DNA of 64,000 bases from Phytomonas francai. Taxonomy: Eukaryota > Euglenozoa > Kinetoplastea > Trypanosomatida > Trypanosomatidae. The notes below the pieces were generated by a model. The model did not search any database. It saw only the letters and a program-made list of their open reading frames with translations, and was not told where the DNA came from. The stretch covers positions 1,281,779 to 1,345,778 of the forward strand of contig MJCC01000001.1 of NCBI GenBank assembly GCA_001766655.1, written 5' to 3'. Shown piece by piece: positions 30,086 to 39,448 of the stretch. The translations under genes were made by a program, and so were the position numbers. Position 1 is the first letter of the stretch. The number at the start of each line of letters is the position of its first letter.

Positions 30086-30117
<32 letters not shown>
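30086..30117 (+). repeat. (TA)n microsatellite adjoining the MRE11 start
   Basis: An uninterrupted TA array of about 16 units ends 13 bases before the MRE11 ATG. The only AG in between is at 30119-30120, so if that is the splice acceptor the region just upstream is an alternating purine-pyrimidine array, not a classic T/C tract. Confidence 0.92.
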
Positions 30118-30120
<3 letters not shown>

Positions 30121-30130
30121 TTAAAGAATT

Positions 30131-32833
30131 ATGCCTAATCCCACAAGTGATCCAGACGCTTCAACATTCAAGATCCTTATTACTACAGATAATCACATCG
30201 GCTTCGCGGAGCGCGATCCACGCCGTGGGGATGACTCTTTCACAACCTTTGAGGAGGTCCTCCGCGCGGCGCGTGTGGAACATGAGGTTGATTTTGTCCT
30301 CCTTGGCGGCGACTTATTTCATGAGAACAAACCCAGCCTTGGCTGCATAGTGCGTACCTCCTCATTGCTGCGAAAGTACGTCCTCGGGGACAGACCGGTC
30401 CGTTTTTCCTTACTAAGCGATCCGGCAAAAAATTTTCCCACCCATGCGCTGCCTCTTGCGAACTTCCAGGACCCGAACCTCAACGTGGGGTTGCCCATTT
30501 TTGGGATTCATGGAAACCATGACGATCCGGTTGGGGGAACCTCGGCCCTCGATGTTCTCGCGACCAGTGGTTATTTGAACTATTTCGGCCACGTAAGCTC
30601 GCTGGAGAGCATCGTGGTGGAGCCAATTCTATTTCAGAAAGGGAATACGTTTATCGCTCTGTATGGCTTGGGAAATGTTCGAGATGAGCGGCTACACCGT
30701 TGCTTTCGGCATAAAAAGGTTCATTTTGTGCACCCCAAACCCCTTCCCGGCCGCACGTGGTTTAACATTTTATTGCTTCACCAGAATCGTGGGGTGCGGG
30801 GGGTTTTGAGCAAGAGTGGGATTTTTGAGCACATGCTGTCCGGTTTTGGCTTTGACTTAGTCATCTGGGGGAACGAACACGAGCAGCTTATGGTGCCGCA
30901 GCCCTCCCAAGGCTACGACATTGTTCAGCCCGGAAGCACCATTCTCACCTCACTTTCGGGGCAGGAGTGCAACCCCAAGCACTACGGCATCCTCGAGGTT
31001 CGAAACGCTTCCTATCGGCTAACTCCTTTCCCACTGCGGAGTGTGCGGCCTGTGGTGCGGCGTACCGTCGTGCTCGCGCAGGATAACCCACGCGGCCGCA
31101 CCCTCGACGCCGTCGAGGAGTTCCTGCGCAGCGTTGTAGATGAAATGCTTGGCGAGGCGGAGGAGCAGATCAGCCATATCCCGGACGACATCCTGACTTT
31201 TCACCCTAACATAAAGTTTCCATTGATGCGACTTTCCGTCGATTTCACGGACGTCGAGTCGGCGCCGTTTCCGCAGCCGAATCTCAACCGCTTTGGGCAG
31301 CAGTACATCGACGTGGTCGCCAACCCTGGCGAGCTGCTGCGGCCTATTAAAATAAAACCACCGGCGCCTGCGGGCGCGATGGGGAGGAATTCTGCGGCCG
31401 GCGAGGTGGATTTCTTCGACGGCCTCGGCGGATGGGTGGTTCCGGTGGCCCCGCAGCTCGGGATGCTCGATATCCGCACGAAGGTCGCCGAGGTTTTTAA
31501 CCAGGGCGCGAAGGACGCGTGCTCGCTGCTGTCCGAGCCCGAGGTCTCGGCCGCGGTGTACGCGTTTGCCGAAAAAGGCGAGCGCGATGCGATTGACGAG
31601 CGCATCATGGAGCTCCTGAACACCTCGCAGAAAATGGTTTGGCGGAAGCTCGGTAGCGGCGACTCGGATGCGATCCTGAAGCCGGACATGATCGCCGCGG
31701 AGGTGGAAAAGCACAAGCGCGAGATGAACCTGCGCTATGCCCGCACCCTGAGAACGGAAGCGGAGGAAAAGGAGGATGCCGCGGCGCAGGATACGGCCAC
31801 CGGGGACTCGCGGGATATTCCCAGGAACCGCCCTGACGGCGAGCCTTCGTCCGAGATGGCAGAGGAGGAGTCGATAGATGACGAGGATGCTGAGGAGCGG
31901 CAGCTGAGGGAGCAGAAGTGCCGCTACGAAATGTTCAACTCAGCCGTCCCCACGACAGCAATGGTGCAGGGGATGGCCGCCTCCGCCTTTGATGGGGGTG
32001 GGGGCCGAGAGCTGGATTTATTTGCGCGTTCAAAGAAAAGGAAAGTTGGCGACGGGGATCGCGATCTGGGCGGCTTTGGTGTCGAGCGAGCCCATCTTCC
32101 GCAGGGGTCGTTGTCTTCTGGAAAACATGTACCACCAGAGGAGGAAATTGACAATTTAGAGGAGTTGCCTTCCGATGGCTTGGATCGCATCCCTGCGCAT
32201 GCGATGGCGACGCGCACACCCATGGATGCTTTTTCTTCTGATATGCTCATCTCCCCCGTTTTGCTCTCTTCTCGCGCAGTGGATCCGCTCTTTGGGCAGG
32301 CCTCTACAAAGCGGCCGCGGAGTGGAGCAAAGGGAAGATCAGGGGAACCTGGCTACGGCGGCAGCACGCCCAGCGCGAGCGCGGATAACATGGTTACCGT
32401 GAGCGATGACGACGACAGCATCAGCCAGATGAACCCCGTCGGTCCAACCGGGAACGGCGCTGGTCGATCTATGAATTCAAGCGGCATCCTACCTAATAAG
32501 GCAGATAAAAGGACCGTTCTTGAATCGACGAAAACGAGTACAACACGCCGCGGAAGGGGGCGGCGTGCAGGAGCTTCCTCTGAGGCTGACGTTCAGCCTC
32601 GGCCACGAAAAAAAGGCAGCGCCGCGACGGCGGCGGCAGCTCCATCTTTCGGAATGCCCACACTAAATTTGGTTTACGATAGCCTACCTACCAACGCCAA
32701 ACCTGGGGAGGCTGGGGGAGTTTCTCTCAATACGAAGGTGCCTTCTAGCCTAGTTTCCGGCATGACTGCGGCGCCAGGCTCTACTGAGCGACCTGTACTT
32801 AATTTATTAAGCAAATGGAGCTCACAGTCGTAA
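30131..32833 (+). CDS. MRE11: MRE11 double-strand break repair nuclease
   Basis: The 900-residue protein is the nuclease subunit of the MRE11-RAD50(-NBS1) complex, which senses and resects DNA double-strand breaks. The phosphoesterase motifs are visible: D20 and H22 (TDNHIG), D61 (GGDLF), N129-H130-D131 (GNHDD), the LLHQN histidine near 217, and WGNEHE at 246-251. In most eukaryotes the last motif is WGHEHE; here the first histidine, a metal ligand, is N248. The capping domain follows to about residue 480. The C-terminal 350 residues are acidic and then basic, with a short RRGRGRRAG stretch like the glycine/arginine-rich region of human MRE11. The protein is longer than human MRE11 (708). The start gives a normal short leader before the first motif. 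Confidence 0.95.
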   Translation: MPNPTSDPDASTFKILITTDNHIGFAERDPRRGDDSFTTFEEVLRAARVEHEVDFVLLGGDLFHENKPSLGCIVRTSSLLRKYVLGDRPVRFSLLSDPAKNFPTHALPLANFQDPNLNVGLPIFGIHGNHDDPVGGTSALDVLATSGYLNYFGHVSSLESIVVEPILFQKGNTFIALYGLGNVRDERLHRCFRHKKVHFVHPKPLPGRTWFNILLLHQNRGVRGVLSKSGIFEHMLSGFGFDLVIWGNEHEQLMVPQPSQGYDIVQPGSTILTSLSGQECNPKHYGILEVRNASYRLTPFPLRSVRPVVRRTVVLAQDNPRGRTLDAVEEFLRSVVDEMLGEAEEQISHIPDDILTFHPNIKFPLMRLSVDFTDVESAPFPQPNLNRFGQQYIDVVANPGELLRPIKIKPPAPAGAMGRNSAAGEVDFFDGLGGWVVPVAPQLGMLDIRTKVAEVFNQGAKDACSLLSEPEVSAAVYAFAEKGERDAIDERIMELLNTSQKMVWRKLGSGDSDAILKPDMIAAEVEKHKREMNLRYARTLRTEAEEKEDAAAQDTATGDSRDIPRNRPDGEPSSEMAEEESIDDEDAEERQLREQKCRYEMFNSAVPTTAMVQGMAASAFDGGGGRELDLFARSKKRKVGDGDRDLGGFGVERAHLPQGSLSSGKHVPPEEEIDNLEELPSDGLDRIPAHAMATRTPMDAFSSDMLISPVLLSSRAVDPLFGQASTKRPRSGAKGRSGEPGYGGSTPSASADNMVTVSDDDDSISQMNPVGPTGNGAGRSMNSSGILPNKADKRTVLESTKTSTTRRGRGRRAGASSEADVQPRPRKKGSAATAAAAPSFGMPTLNLVYDSLPTNAKPGEAGGVSLNTKVPSSLVSGMTAAPGSTERPVLNLLSKWSSQS

Positions 32834-33304
32834 AATAAAATTACTTTTGTTCCATGTTGCCTGCACCTATGCTCGGGAGGGGAAGACGGAGCGGGTATTC
32901 TGCGGCGGTAGAGCAAAGGATGGATACTAGAAGTTCAGACAAAGAGACTTTTGGAGAGACATTTTGTGGATTTTCATTTACAGAGTCGACAAGGGTATTA
33001 TGCACATACGCATGTTATTGTTATCATTGTTCTTGTTGTGTTTTGTTTTGTTTATTATTCTTCATAGCCATTATTCTCATTTATTTTGCCTTAATTTTCT
33101 TATTTGTAAGCATCAGAGAAGTTTCTTCTATCGCAAAGGGCCGAAGGCTCTAAATTCACCCTTTTATCGTTTTTTTTTTCGGGTCTCCTCTTGGAGCGTG
33201 TCTTTCCATTCCCACAGAAGGGTTGCGCATCTATTTAAGAGCAAGAACTTGTCTAGGGTGCCGCTTTTGCCATTTTTCTTTGTGCTTTTTATTTTATTAC
33301 ATTA
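32834..33304. other. Spacer, no gene seen
   Basis: T-rich sequence with several polypyrimidine tracts (about 33025-33060, 33160-33225 and 33265-33300). Overlapping short frames are low in complexity. Confidence 0.65.
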
Positions 33305-33355
33305 ATGGGTCTCCATGCTCATCTAGAACCCAAATTCTTGGGAGCTTCAACCGTA

Positions 33356-34828
33356 ATGATGGCCTCGTTATATAGGAGTAAGCCCTCCTTTTTAGTCCGA
33401 TCAAACACCTTGCGTTTTCGAGCGCAGTTTCCATCTGATTCCAACCACTGTTGGATTCCAAAACGCTTTTTTTATTCAGGCATGGATGATTGCCGTGAGC
33501 GTCGTTTGCGGAATGCGGGATCGACATTTAACAAGCCGCGGGGGCGGGATACGATGTCGCTTGCCTTCGAAAAGCGTATTCGGGTACTGCCGCTGAATGA
33601 GATTCGGGATCTGTACGGCCCCGTGTTGGATGTTCCCGCTGACGGCAATACAAAGCGCACGCTAAAGGTTCTTGTTGTGGATCCGTTACCCTTGGAAAAG
33701 GTGGAGGAGTCGGTGCCTTTTCCAAGCGTCCATCCACTTTTTTACAGTGAGCGTTGGAACACAAGGGATTCGAAACATTCGAAAGTTTTTGAGCTAAAAA
33801 AGCGGGAGGTGGCTTCGGCGTTTCGCATGTCTACCCCTCTAGGTCTGCAGGCGCCGTCAGACTCACCGAATTGCTTAGAAACCCCCATCGTGGGCCATAA
33901 TTTCGCCAGCTTCACGGATTTTCACCCATTGTTGCGTTCGGCATCGGGGGATGATGCGGTGGATTGCTTTTTAGCCCACAAGAGCCGCGGCCAGCTACGT
34001 CGGAATGGGGATACTTCGCTCGTACCGGGAACCTGGCGCCCCTGTGCGCCGCCACCCGACGACGCCCGCGCGCTCGAGTTCTTCCTCGCCCTCTGCGTGG
34101 ATCCTTTTCTCGACGTCGAGCGCTTCCGCCGCGAGGAGGCGCAGGTCGAGATGATCTCGGCGTATCGCAATATCCTTTACGAGGCCGCGGAGCTGCCCGT
34201 ATTTACCCCCCAGGGCGGCGGAAGGGCGGGCAGGAAAGCCCCGACCGCGGTCGCGGACGTCGTTCGCATCCCGGCGCTGGCCTGCTATTCCTGCGGGCCG
34301 CGGTTTCTCCCCGAGCTCGGCAAGCTCAGCCAGCAGTCCCTCATTAAAGGCTATCATCGGCTGAGCGGGGAGGCGAAGGAGGCTTTACTGCAGGGCGGCA
34401 GGGGGATCAGCGTGGAGTTGTTCGTCCCGCCGCCGTTTGTGGAGGGCTTCGCGGCCGCCTTCGCGGGGGAGGCGTGGGCGGCGCCGCTGTCGGTGCTCGA
34501 CCCCGGCCGCACCGCCCTTTACCCCGGCCTCCCGCCGCCGCCGACGCTGCTGGAGTGCGAGGGGTGGGTCGGAAAGCGTCTGGAGCTCATCGAGGCCGTC
34601 AAGACCGAGGGAAAGAGCCTCGCGCGGGGGCCGCACTTCAACCTCGACGGCAGCCCGATTCAGGCGGAGGAGGTGATGGCGCAGGCGCATCTTTTCGGCG
34701 GCCGCGCAGAGGAGCTGCGCCGGCTCGAGGGCGAGCACGCGATGGCGCAAAAGCAGCTAGGAGTGCCCGCGAGGTCGGCGCTGTACGACGCTACGCCGCT
34801 GAGTCCAGGCCTGCGGGATGGTACTTGA
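33356..34828 (+). CDS. Unrecognised protein, probably mitochondrial
   Basis: The open frame begins with ATG at 33305 (507 codons). However, the T/C tract at about 33265-33300 has its first AG at 33325-33326, downstream of that ATG, so the tandem ATGs at 33356 and 33359 are the likelier starts. From there the N-terminus (MMASLYRSKPSFLVRSNTLR) is basic with spaced hydrophobic residues, like a mitochondrial presequence. The remaining 490 residues are hydrophilic with no motif I recognise. Phrases such as VLPLNEIRDLYGPVLDV and FLALCVDPFLDVERFRREE suggest a folded protein. The DNA from about 34040 to 34760 is much richer in G+C than the first part. A kinetoplastid-specific mitochondrial protein is the best guess. 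An earlier T/C tract at 33160-33225 would allow the upstream start. Confidence 0.7.
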   Translation: MMASLYRSKPSFLVRSNTLRFRAQFPSDSNHCWIPKRFFYSGMDDCRERRLRNAGSTFNKPRGRDTMSLAFEKRIRVLPLNEIRDLYGPVLDVPADGNTKRTLKVLVVDPLPLEKVEESVPFPSVHPLFYSERWNTRDSKHSKVFELKKREVASAFRMSTPLGLQAPSDSPNCLETPIVGHNFASFTDFHPLLRSASGDDAVDCFLAHKSRGQLRRNGDTSLVPGTWRPCAPPPDDARALEFFLALCVDPFLDVERFRREEAQVEMISAYRNILYEAAELPVFTPQGGGRAGRKAPTAVADVVRIPALACYSCGPRFLPELGKLSQQSLIKGYHRLSGEAKEALLQGGRGISVELFVPPPFVEGFAAAFAGEAWAAPLSVLDPGRTALYPGLPPPPTLLECEGWVGKRLELIEAVKTEGKSLARGPHFNLDGSPIQAEEVMAQAHLFGGRAEELRRLEGEHAMAQKQLGVPARSALYDATPLSPGLRDGT

Positions 34829-35157
34829 CCCCTTTAGCGCAGGCTTCCCTCCCCTTGTTGTTGTCTATTACTATATTCGTTAAGGGGTTTGAACTTTTAA
34901 GCAATGCGTATATTCAGATTGTGAAACAAAAGCCGATATTTTTGCACACCAATGCATGGACATTACTTTAATTATTGAGAAGGCGAACTGTTTGTCCTAA
35001 AATGTTATTCTTCCTAAAAAAATAAAAATAATACTAAAGTTATTAAGCTCATCCAATTGAATAATAGCACACAAACACATTTACACTGAAGCTTTCAAGG
35101 GTTTAAAAATATTATATTTAAGTAATAAATCGAGCAAAAGTTTATCTAACCGTGAAA
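34829..35157. other. Short AT-rich spacer
   Basis: No gene or repeat of note. No strong T/C tract stands out upstream of the TryS gene. Confidence 0.65.
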
Positions 35158-37107
35158 ATGCATATGAATTCCGAACAGTTCGGTAAGGACAATCTTGTTC
35201 CGTTTGGGGAGGTACAAGGCTACATGCCGGGCCGAATCCCGGCATACAGCAACAAACATGATCACTACTTCTCTGCCGAGCGCAACTTTAACCATGGCAT
35301 CTTTTGCGGCTTCAAGTACCAATGTGTGGAGTTCGCGCGGCGTGCTCTATACCTACGTAAGGGCCTCGTCTTGCCGAATGTCGATACAGCCTCCGATATT
35401 GTCCATCTGACCCATGCTCACGACGCACGAACGGCCCAGTCTGTTGCCATCCACTTCATTCCGAATGGCTCGTCCGAGAAGCCCGTCGTGGACTCCCTTT
35501 TCATTTCGCCTGCCACGTCAAACAACCCCTTCGGCCACGTCGGCGTGATATCTGAAGTTGGTGAGGACTACGTCGGGATCGCCGACCAGAACTGCGTCTT
35601 TTACAAGTGGGAGGGCCCCTACGCGTACAAGCTGAAGTTGGCGCACGAGGATGGGCGGTGGAGGATCTACGATGATATCGGCGTGCTCGGGTTTGATACT
35701 CCTGCCGGGTGGGTCACCTTTCCTGGCGTCGAGAACCTCGAAGAGGGCTCGGAGCCGGTGCCGGTTCACCCGAGCCTGCGTTTTACGCAATCCACGGAGC
35801 TCTCCTTCAAACGCGTTACCATGAGCACCCACTTCACCGAGTTTGATTGGCTTGATATGAACAGTCAGGCGGAAAAGCTCTTTGTGGATGAGTACGGCAT
35901 GGACGTCACGCGATCCCGCCTGTCCGAGGCGAAGATCAGCTACTACGACATGAACTCTGAATTGTACCTGCGCTGTGTGGCCTACGGCAATCAGATGCAC
36001 GAAATCTTTTTGGAGGCCACCGCCACGGTCATCAACGATGACGAGAAGCTCCGTTTGTTTGGCATTCCCGAGGAGTTTTGGCCTCGTATGCGTTATTCAT
36101 GGGAGCATCAGCGCGAATGCATCACTGGACGCTTTGATTTCGCGTTTAACAACAAGACCCAGGAACTCAAATGCTTTGAGTACAACGCGGACAGCGCCTC
36201 GACGCTCTTGGAGTGTGGTCGAATTCAAAAGAAGTGGAAGCAGGCCGTGGGGGTGGACCTATCCGAATCCCGGAGCGCCGGTCATTGGACGGATCGAAAC
36301 TTGCAGATGGCCTGGATGGAATCGGGTATCAAAGGCCGCGTTCACTTTTGCGTGGATGACGATCGTGAAGAGATGTACACAGCTCTCTACTCTATGGAGG
36401 GCGCGACCGCGGTTGGGTTGGAGGGCAAGCTCTGCGTTATGTTTGATGAGTTCCATTTCGACAACGAGGGCCGCATCGTTGACAGCGACGGGGTGGTCGT
36501 GAGGCACATATGGAAGACCTGGATGTGGGAGAGCGCGATCACGGATTACTACCAAGCCAAAAAAGAGCGCGGCGAGAAGTGGAAGCCGCAGGCCGGCGAC
36601 AAGGTCCGGCTGTGTGATCTCCTTCTGGGCAACGACTGGAGTGTCAAGGTGTTCGAGCCCATGTGGAAACTCATTCCGAGCAACAAGGCCATCCTACCGC
36701 TCATCTACAAGCAGCATCCTGAGCATCCGGCGATTCTTCGCGCCGAGTATGAGCTTTCCGACGAGCTACGGCTCGCTGGGTATGCTAAGAAGCCGATTGT
36801 GGGCCGTGTGGGCCGCAACGTCACCCTCACCACCACGGAAGGCCACATAAAAGCATCCTCGACAGGTAACTATGGTGAGCGTAACATGATTTACCAAGAG
36901 CTTTTTGACATTCCAGAGCAGGATGGCTACTATGCGATCCTTGGGATCTGGATAATTGGTGATATGCAAGGTGGTATTGGGGTGAGGGAGGACAAAACCT
37001 TGATCACGGGCCTTGATAGTCCGTTTGCGGCAGTTTGTGTGAATTTCGGCTCTCCCAAGAACTCTGACAAGGTCGCGCGCTCATCGGTGATCACCCAGGA
37101 TGATTAG
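35158..37107 (+). CDS. TRYS: Trypanothione synthetase (bifunctional synthetase/amidase)
   Basis: This 649-residue cytosolic enzyme uses ATP to join glutathione to spermidine and glutathionylspermidine, making trypanothione, the central thiol of trypanosomatid redox defence. The N-terminal CHAP amidase domain, which hydrolyses the product, has its catalytic cysteine at C56 (FKYQCVEFARR) and histidine at H127 (FGHVGVI). The C-terminal ATP-grasp-type synthetase domain shows R325 and D327 (GRFDFAF), E341 and N343 (FEYNADSAS), and the nucleotide-binding KKPIVGRVG block near 543-551. Length matches TryS (about 650) better than the longer glutathionylspermidine synthetase paralogue (about 720), but the two are related and only a tree would settle it. 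The open frame begins at GTG 35152; the first ATG is 35158. Confidence 0.92.
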   Translation: MHMNSEQFGKDNLVPFGEVQGYMPGRIPAYSNKHDHYFSAERNFNHGIFCGFKYQCVEFARRALYLRKGLVLPNVDTASDIVHLTHAHDARTAQSVAIHFIPNGSSEKPVVDSLFISPATSNNPFGHVGVISEVGEDYVGIADQNCVFYKWEGPYAYKLKLAHEDGRWRIYDDIGVLGFDTPAGWVTFPGVENLEEGSEPVPVHPSLRFTQSTELSFKRVTMSTHFTEFDWLDMNSQAEKLFVDEYGMDVTRSRLSEAKISYYDMNSELYLRCVAYGNQMHEIFLEATATVINDDEKLRLFGIPEEFWPRMRYSWEHQRECITGRFDFAFNNKTQELKCFEYNADSASTLLECGRIQKKWKQAVGVDLSESRSAGHWTDRNLQMAWMESGIKGRVHFCVDDDREEMYTALYSMEGATAVGLEGKLCVMFDEFHFDNEGRIVDSDGVVVRHIWKTWMWESAITDYYQAKKERGEKWKPQAGDKVRLCDLLLGNDWSVKVFEPMWKLIPSNKAILPLIYKQHPEHPAILRAEYELSDELRLAGYAKKPIVGRVGRNVTLTTTEGHIKASSTGNYGERNMIYQELFDIPEQDGYYAILGIWIIGDMQGGIGVREDKTLITGLDSPFAAVCVNFGSPKNSDKVARSSVITQDD

Positions 37108-38632
37108 GAACCCTGGCCTTAATCACACCAATGCCCTGACTTCTTTCCCATTCGAAGACACCTTCAAGGATAGATTCAACCTTTTTCTAGTTTTGTTGCT
37201 CCTATATTTTGAGTTTATTAAGCTCTCTCGTGAGTTGGTTGACTTTTCTTATATATCTTCACGATATTGATTGCTTTTGCTTTTTTTTTTTTTTTTTAGG
37301 GAGGTGAGTTATCTAATTTAAAACGCATTAAAGGTAGTTTGGCACATTTTTGGGTTTATTATCCCTGTTCTTCCCTTTACTTTTCTTTAAGGATTGTTGG
37401 GCCATTCAAGCCGTCACTACAACTTCAAAGGGGCTAAGAAAAGGCTGTAGTTCGATGGAAACAAATTAATTTGAAGAGGTATAGTATTGAAGTAGACAAC
37501 CAATTAGATAAAAGCAGAAAGAGTACAAACTGCAATTGCTTTAGGTTACGAATAAATATTTCTTGAAGGTCTTAACTGTATAAATTTTTTCCTAATGTAT
37601 GTCGCACTTTGGATCTCCATTAGCATCTCATGTCTTCTAAAGCACTAGCGGGTTTTGGACAGGCAGAGAGGCCACCCTAGGACCTATGGGAAGGGGGGAG
37701 GTCATGTGAGTGAACAATTCGTACAGAGGAGGGCATAGAAAATGTTTAAACAGATGGTATGAAGAGGGTATTATGATTGTATTTGCATCCTCCTAATTTT
37801 ACTTCCGTTTTAAAGATCCATTTATAATTTAATTTACTATTTCTTTTCTTCCACAGGATACGTTTTGAATCTTAGATTAGTTGCTTGTGCCTTTACTTGT
37901 AAACAGGGCAACTTAGGTAATTGTTGTTATTACCTCCATTATTGTTGAAAGGTATTTTTCACCAACGGTACTTATATTAATTAATAAAAGTTTTGTTGAT
38001 AGCGTAGCTAGTCATAAATTACACGCTGAAATTTTGATTTCAGGAGACTAAATATCAATAATTAACCTGTTTCAAAAGATTCGGATCTTCGGAAATTCAA
38101 TCTATTTGTCCGGGTACCATTATCATTTTTAATTAATTATTTCATTTTATGGGTACGAAAATTATAAGAACAGAGCAGGGTTCTCGAATCCACAGCTAAA
38201 TCTTACGTAAGAGCGTTACGCTGACAAAAGGAGTAGATGCATATCTGTTTAGCATACTTTATTTTTCATTGATTGACATTCGCCTATGCTTTATTTAACT
38301 ATTTACATTTTATTTAATTTCATTATTTTATTATTCATATTACTTGAACCTAGTTTGTATGACGCAAGAAATGGATGAGATAACCTTTCCTTCTTAACCG
38401 TGCCACATTTGCTGCTTATCATTCCAAAAACGATATAACCACCATTGTCTTCCCCGTTATCCTTCCAAAAATGGCGCTTGTGAGGGTGATTCACCAGTAC
38501 TCCGAGATAACAGGATTTAAAACTCAATTTAAAAAAGGAACCGTATAGCAGTTGCTGCGGTTTCACTGACCGAATACGTGGCATCTTTTCTTAGCCTATT
38601 AAGGTCCTTTATTCTTTCCTTTCACCTCTTGA

Positions 38633-38971
38633 TATCATTACAACCTCACCGTGAAGGTGAGCCTGCCCACAACAGTGAGGCATGCCCAGGAGGCCGTGTG
38701 CATAGGCGACCCTGTGAGAAGCTTCAGCGATACATTTCCAGACATCTGCGCCCCCACTTATCTCGGCAAGGAGCGAGCCCTTTTCTCCCGTTATCAGGGC
38801 TCCCAAAGATAAAAAGTATGGGGTGGGTCTGTCAATGCAGCTGAGATGCACGGCGTGGAGAGAAAAGGCTTTCCACCTTTAAAGCCTTGTTGCCAAAGTG
38901 AGTTGCTGATCCTCGAGGCCCATCGCGATCTATTGCAGACTTCCTGCAGCAGAGTATGGGTTGTTTGTTAG
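38633..38971 (+). pseudogene. Possible gene relic with one internal stop
   Basis: One + strand frame stays open for 113 codons apart from a TAA at 38810-38812 and has no starting ATG near its left end. Its translation has protein-like composition (for example TFPDICAPTYLGKERALFSR before the stop and SELLILEAHRDLLQ after it). The base composition is higher in G+C than the flanks. Two other frames on both strands are also open over part of it, so chance is not excluded. I do not recognise the family. Confidence 0.3.
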
Positions 38972-39404
38972 GTTATTAGTTCCTATTTTTATGCATGGAC
39001 AGCTATGATTCCTCCACAGATAAAGGGACCCTATTTTAAGGGTGTTGATAACGAAGACTTTTTTTCGGAGTAGTGCGTAATTTTACTTGGAGCAGGTTAT
39101 TAGCTTCAGATAATATGCGATTGTAGCGAGGGTCTTTTATTTCAGATGTTGCAAGGTCACTCTTAGATCGACCTAGGTTTCCCATTAAATACTATTCACA
39201 GGCTTTTGATTTGAATGCCCCAAAACCACATGTCAAAGATAAAATACGCGTAAAGATGCACCGAGGATAGGGAGAATAAGAAATCGACATGACTATGTAT
39301 TCTGCCTAGATGCCATGTATTGCTTTCTTTCCCATTATGCAAATCAACACAGAGTAGGAAAACAAGAAAACTCCACAAAAGGGTGAATAAACAAACAAGT
39401 AGTC

Positions 39405-39433
39405 TTCCGTTTTCCCCTCCGACCCCTCGCCAG
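39405..39433 (+). promoter_or_regulatory. Putative trans-splice acceptor for the PFR/SH3 gene
   Basis: A T/C-rich tract ends with CAG, the AG being at 39432-39433, 15 bases before ATG 39449. The open frame extends upstream to a TTG at 39320, but that part lies within and before the splice signal, so it is excluded from the protein. Confidence 0.65.
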
Positions 39434-39448
39434 GGGAAAAAAAGCAAA

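Larger units (their letters stand above)
29065..30130. other. 1.1 kb spacer with GT and TA repeats
   Basis: No gene is supported: only short frames, none resembling a family. It contains a GT array near the left end and a TA array immediately before MRE11. Confidence 0.65.
37108..39448. other. 2.3 kb spacer with one possible gene relic
   Basis: Mostly AT-rich, with a T run at about 37281-37297. The composition rises to near-coding levels only at about 38600-38990, where a possible relic lies. The right end carries the splice signal of the paraflagellar-rod-family gene. Confidence 0.6.
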
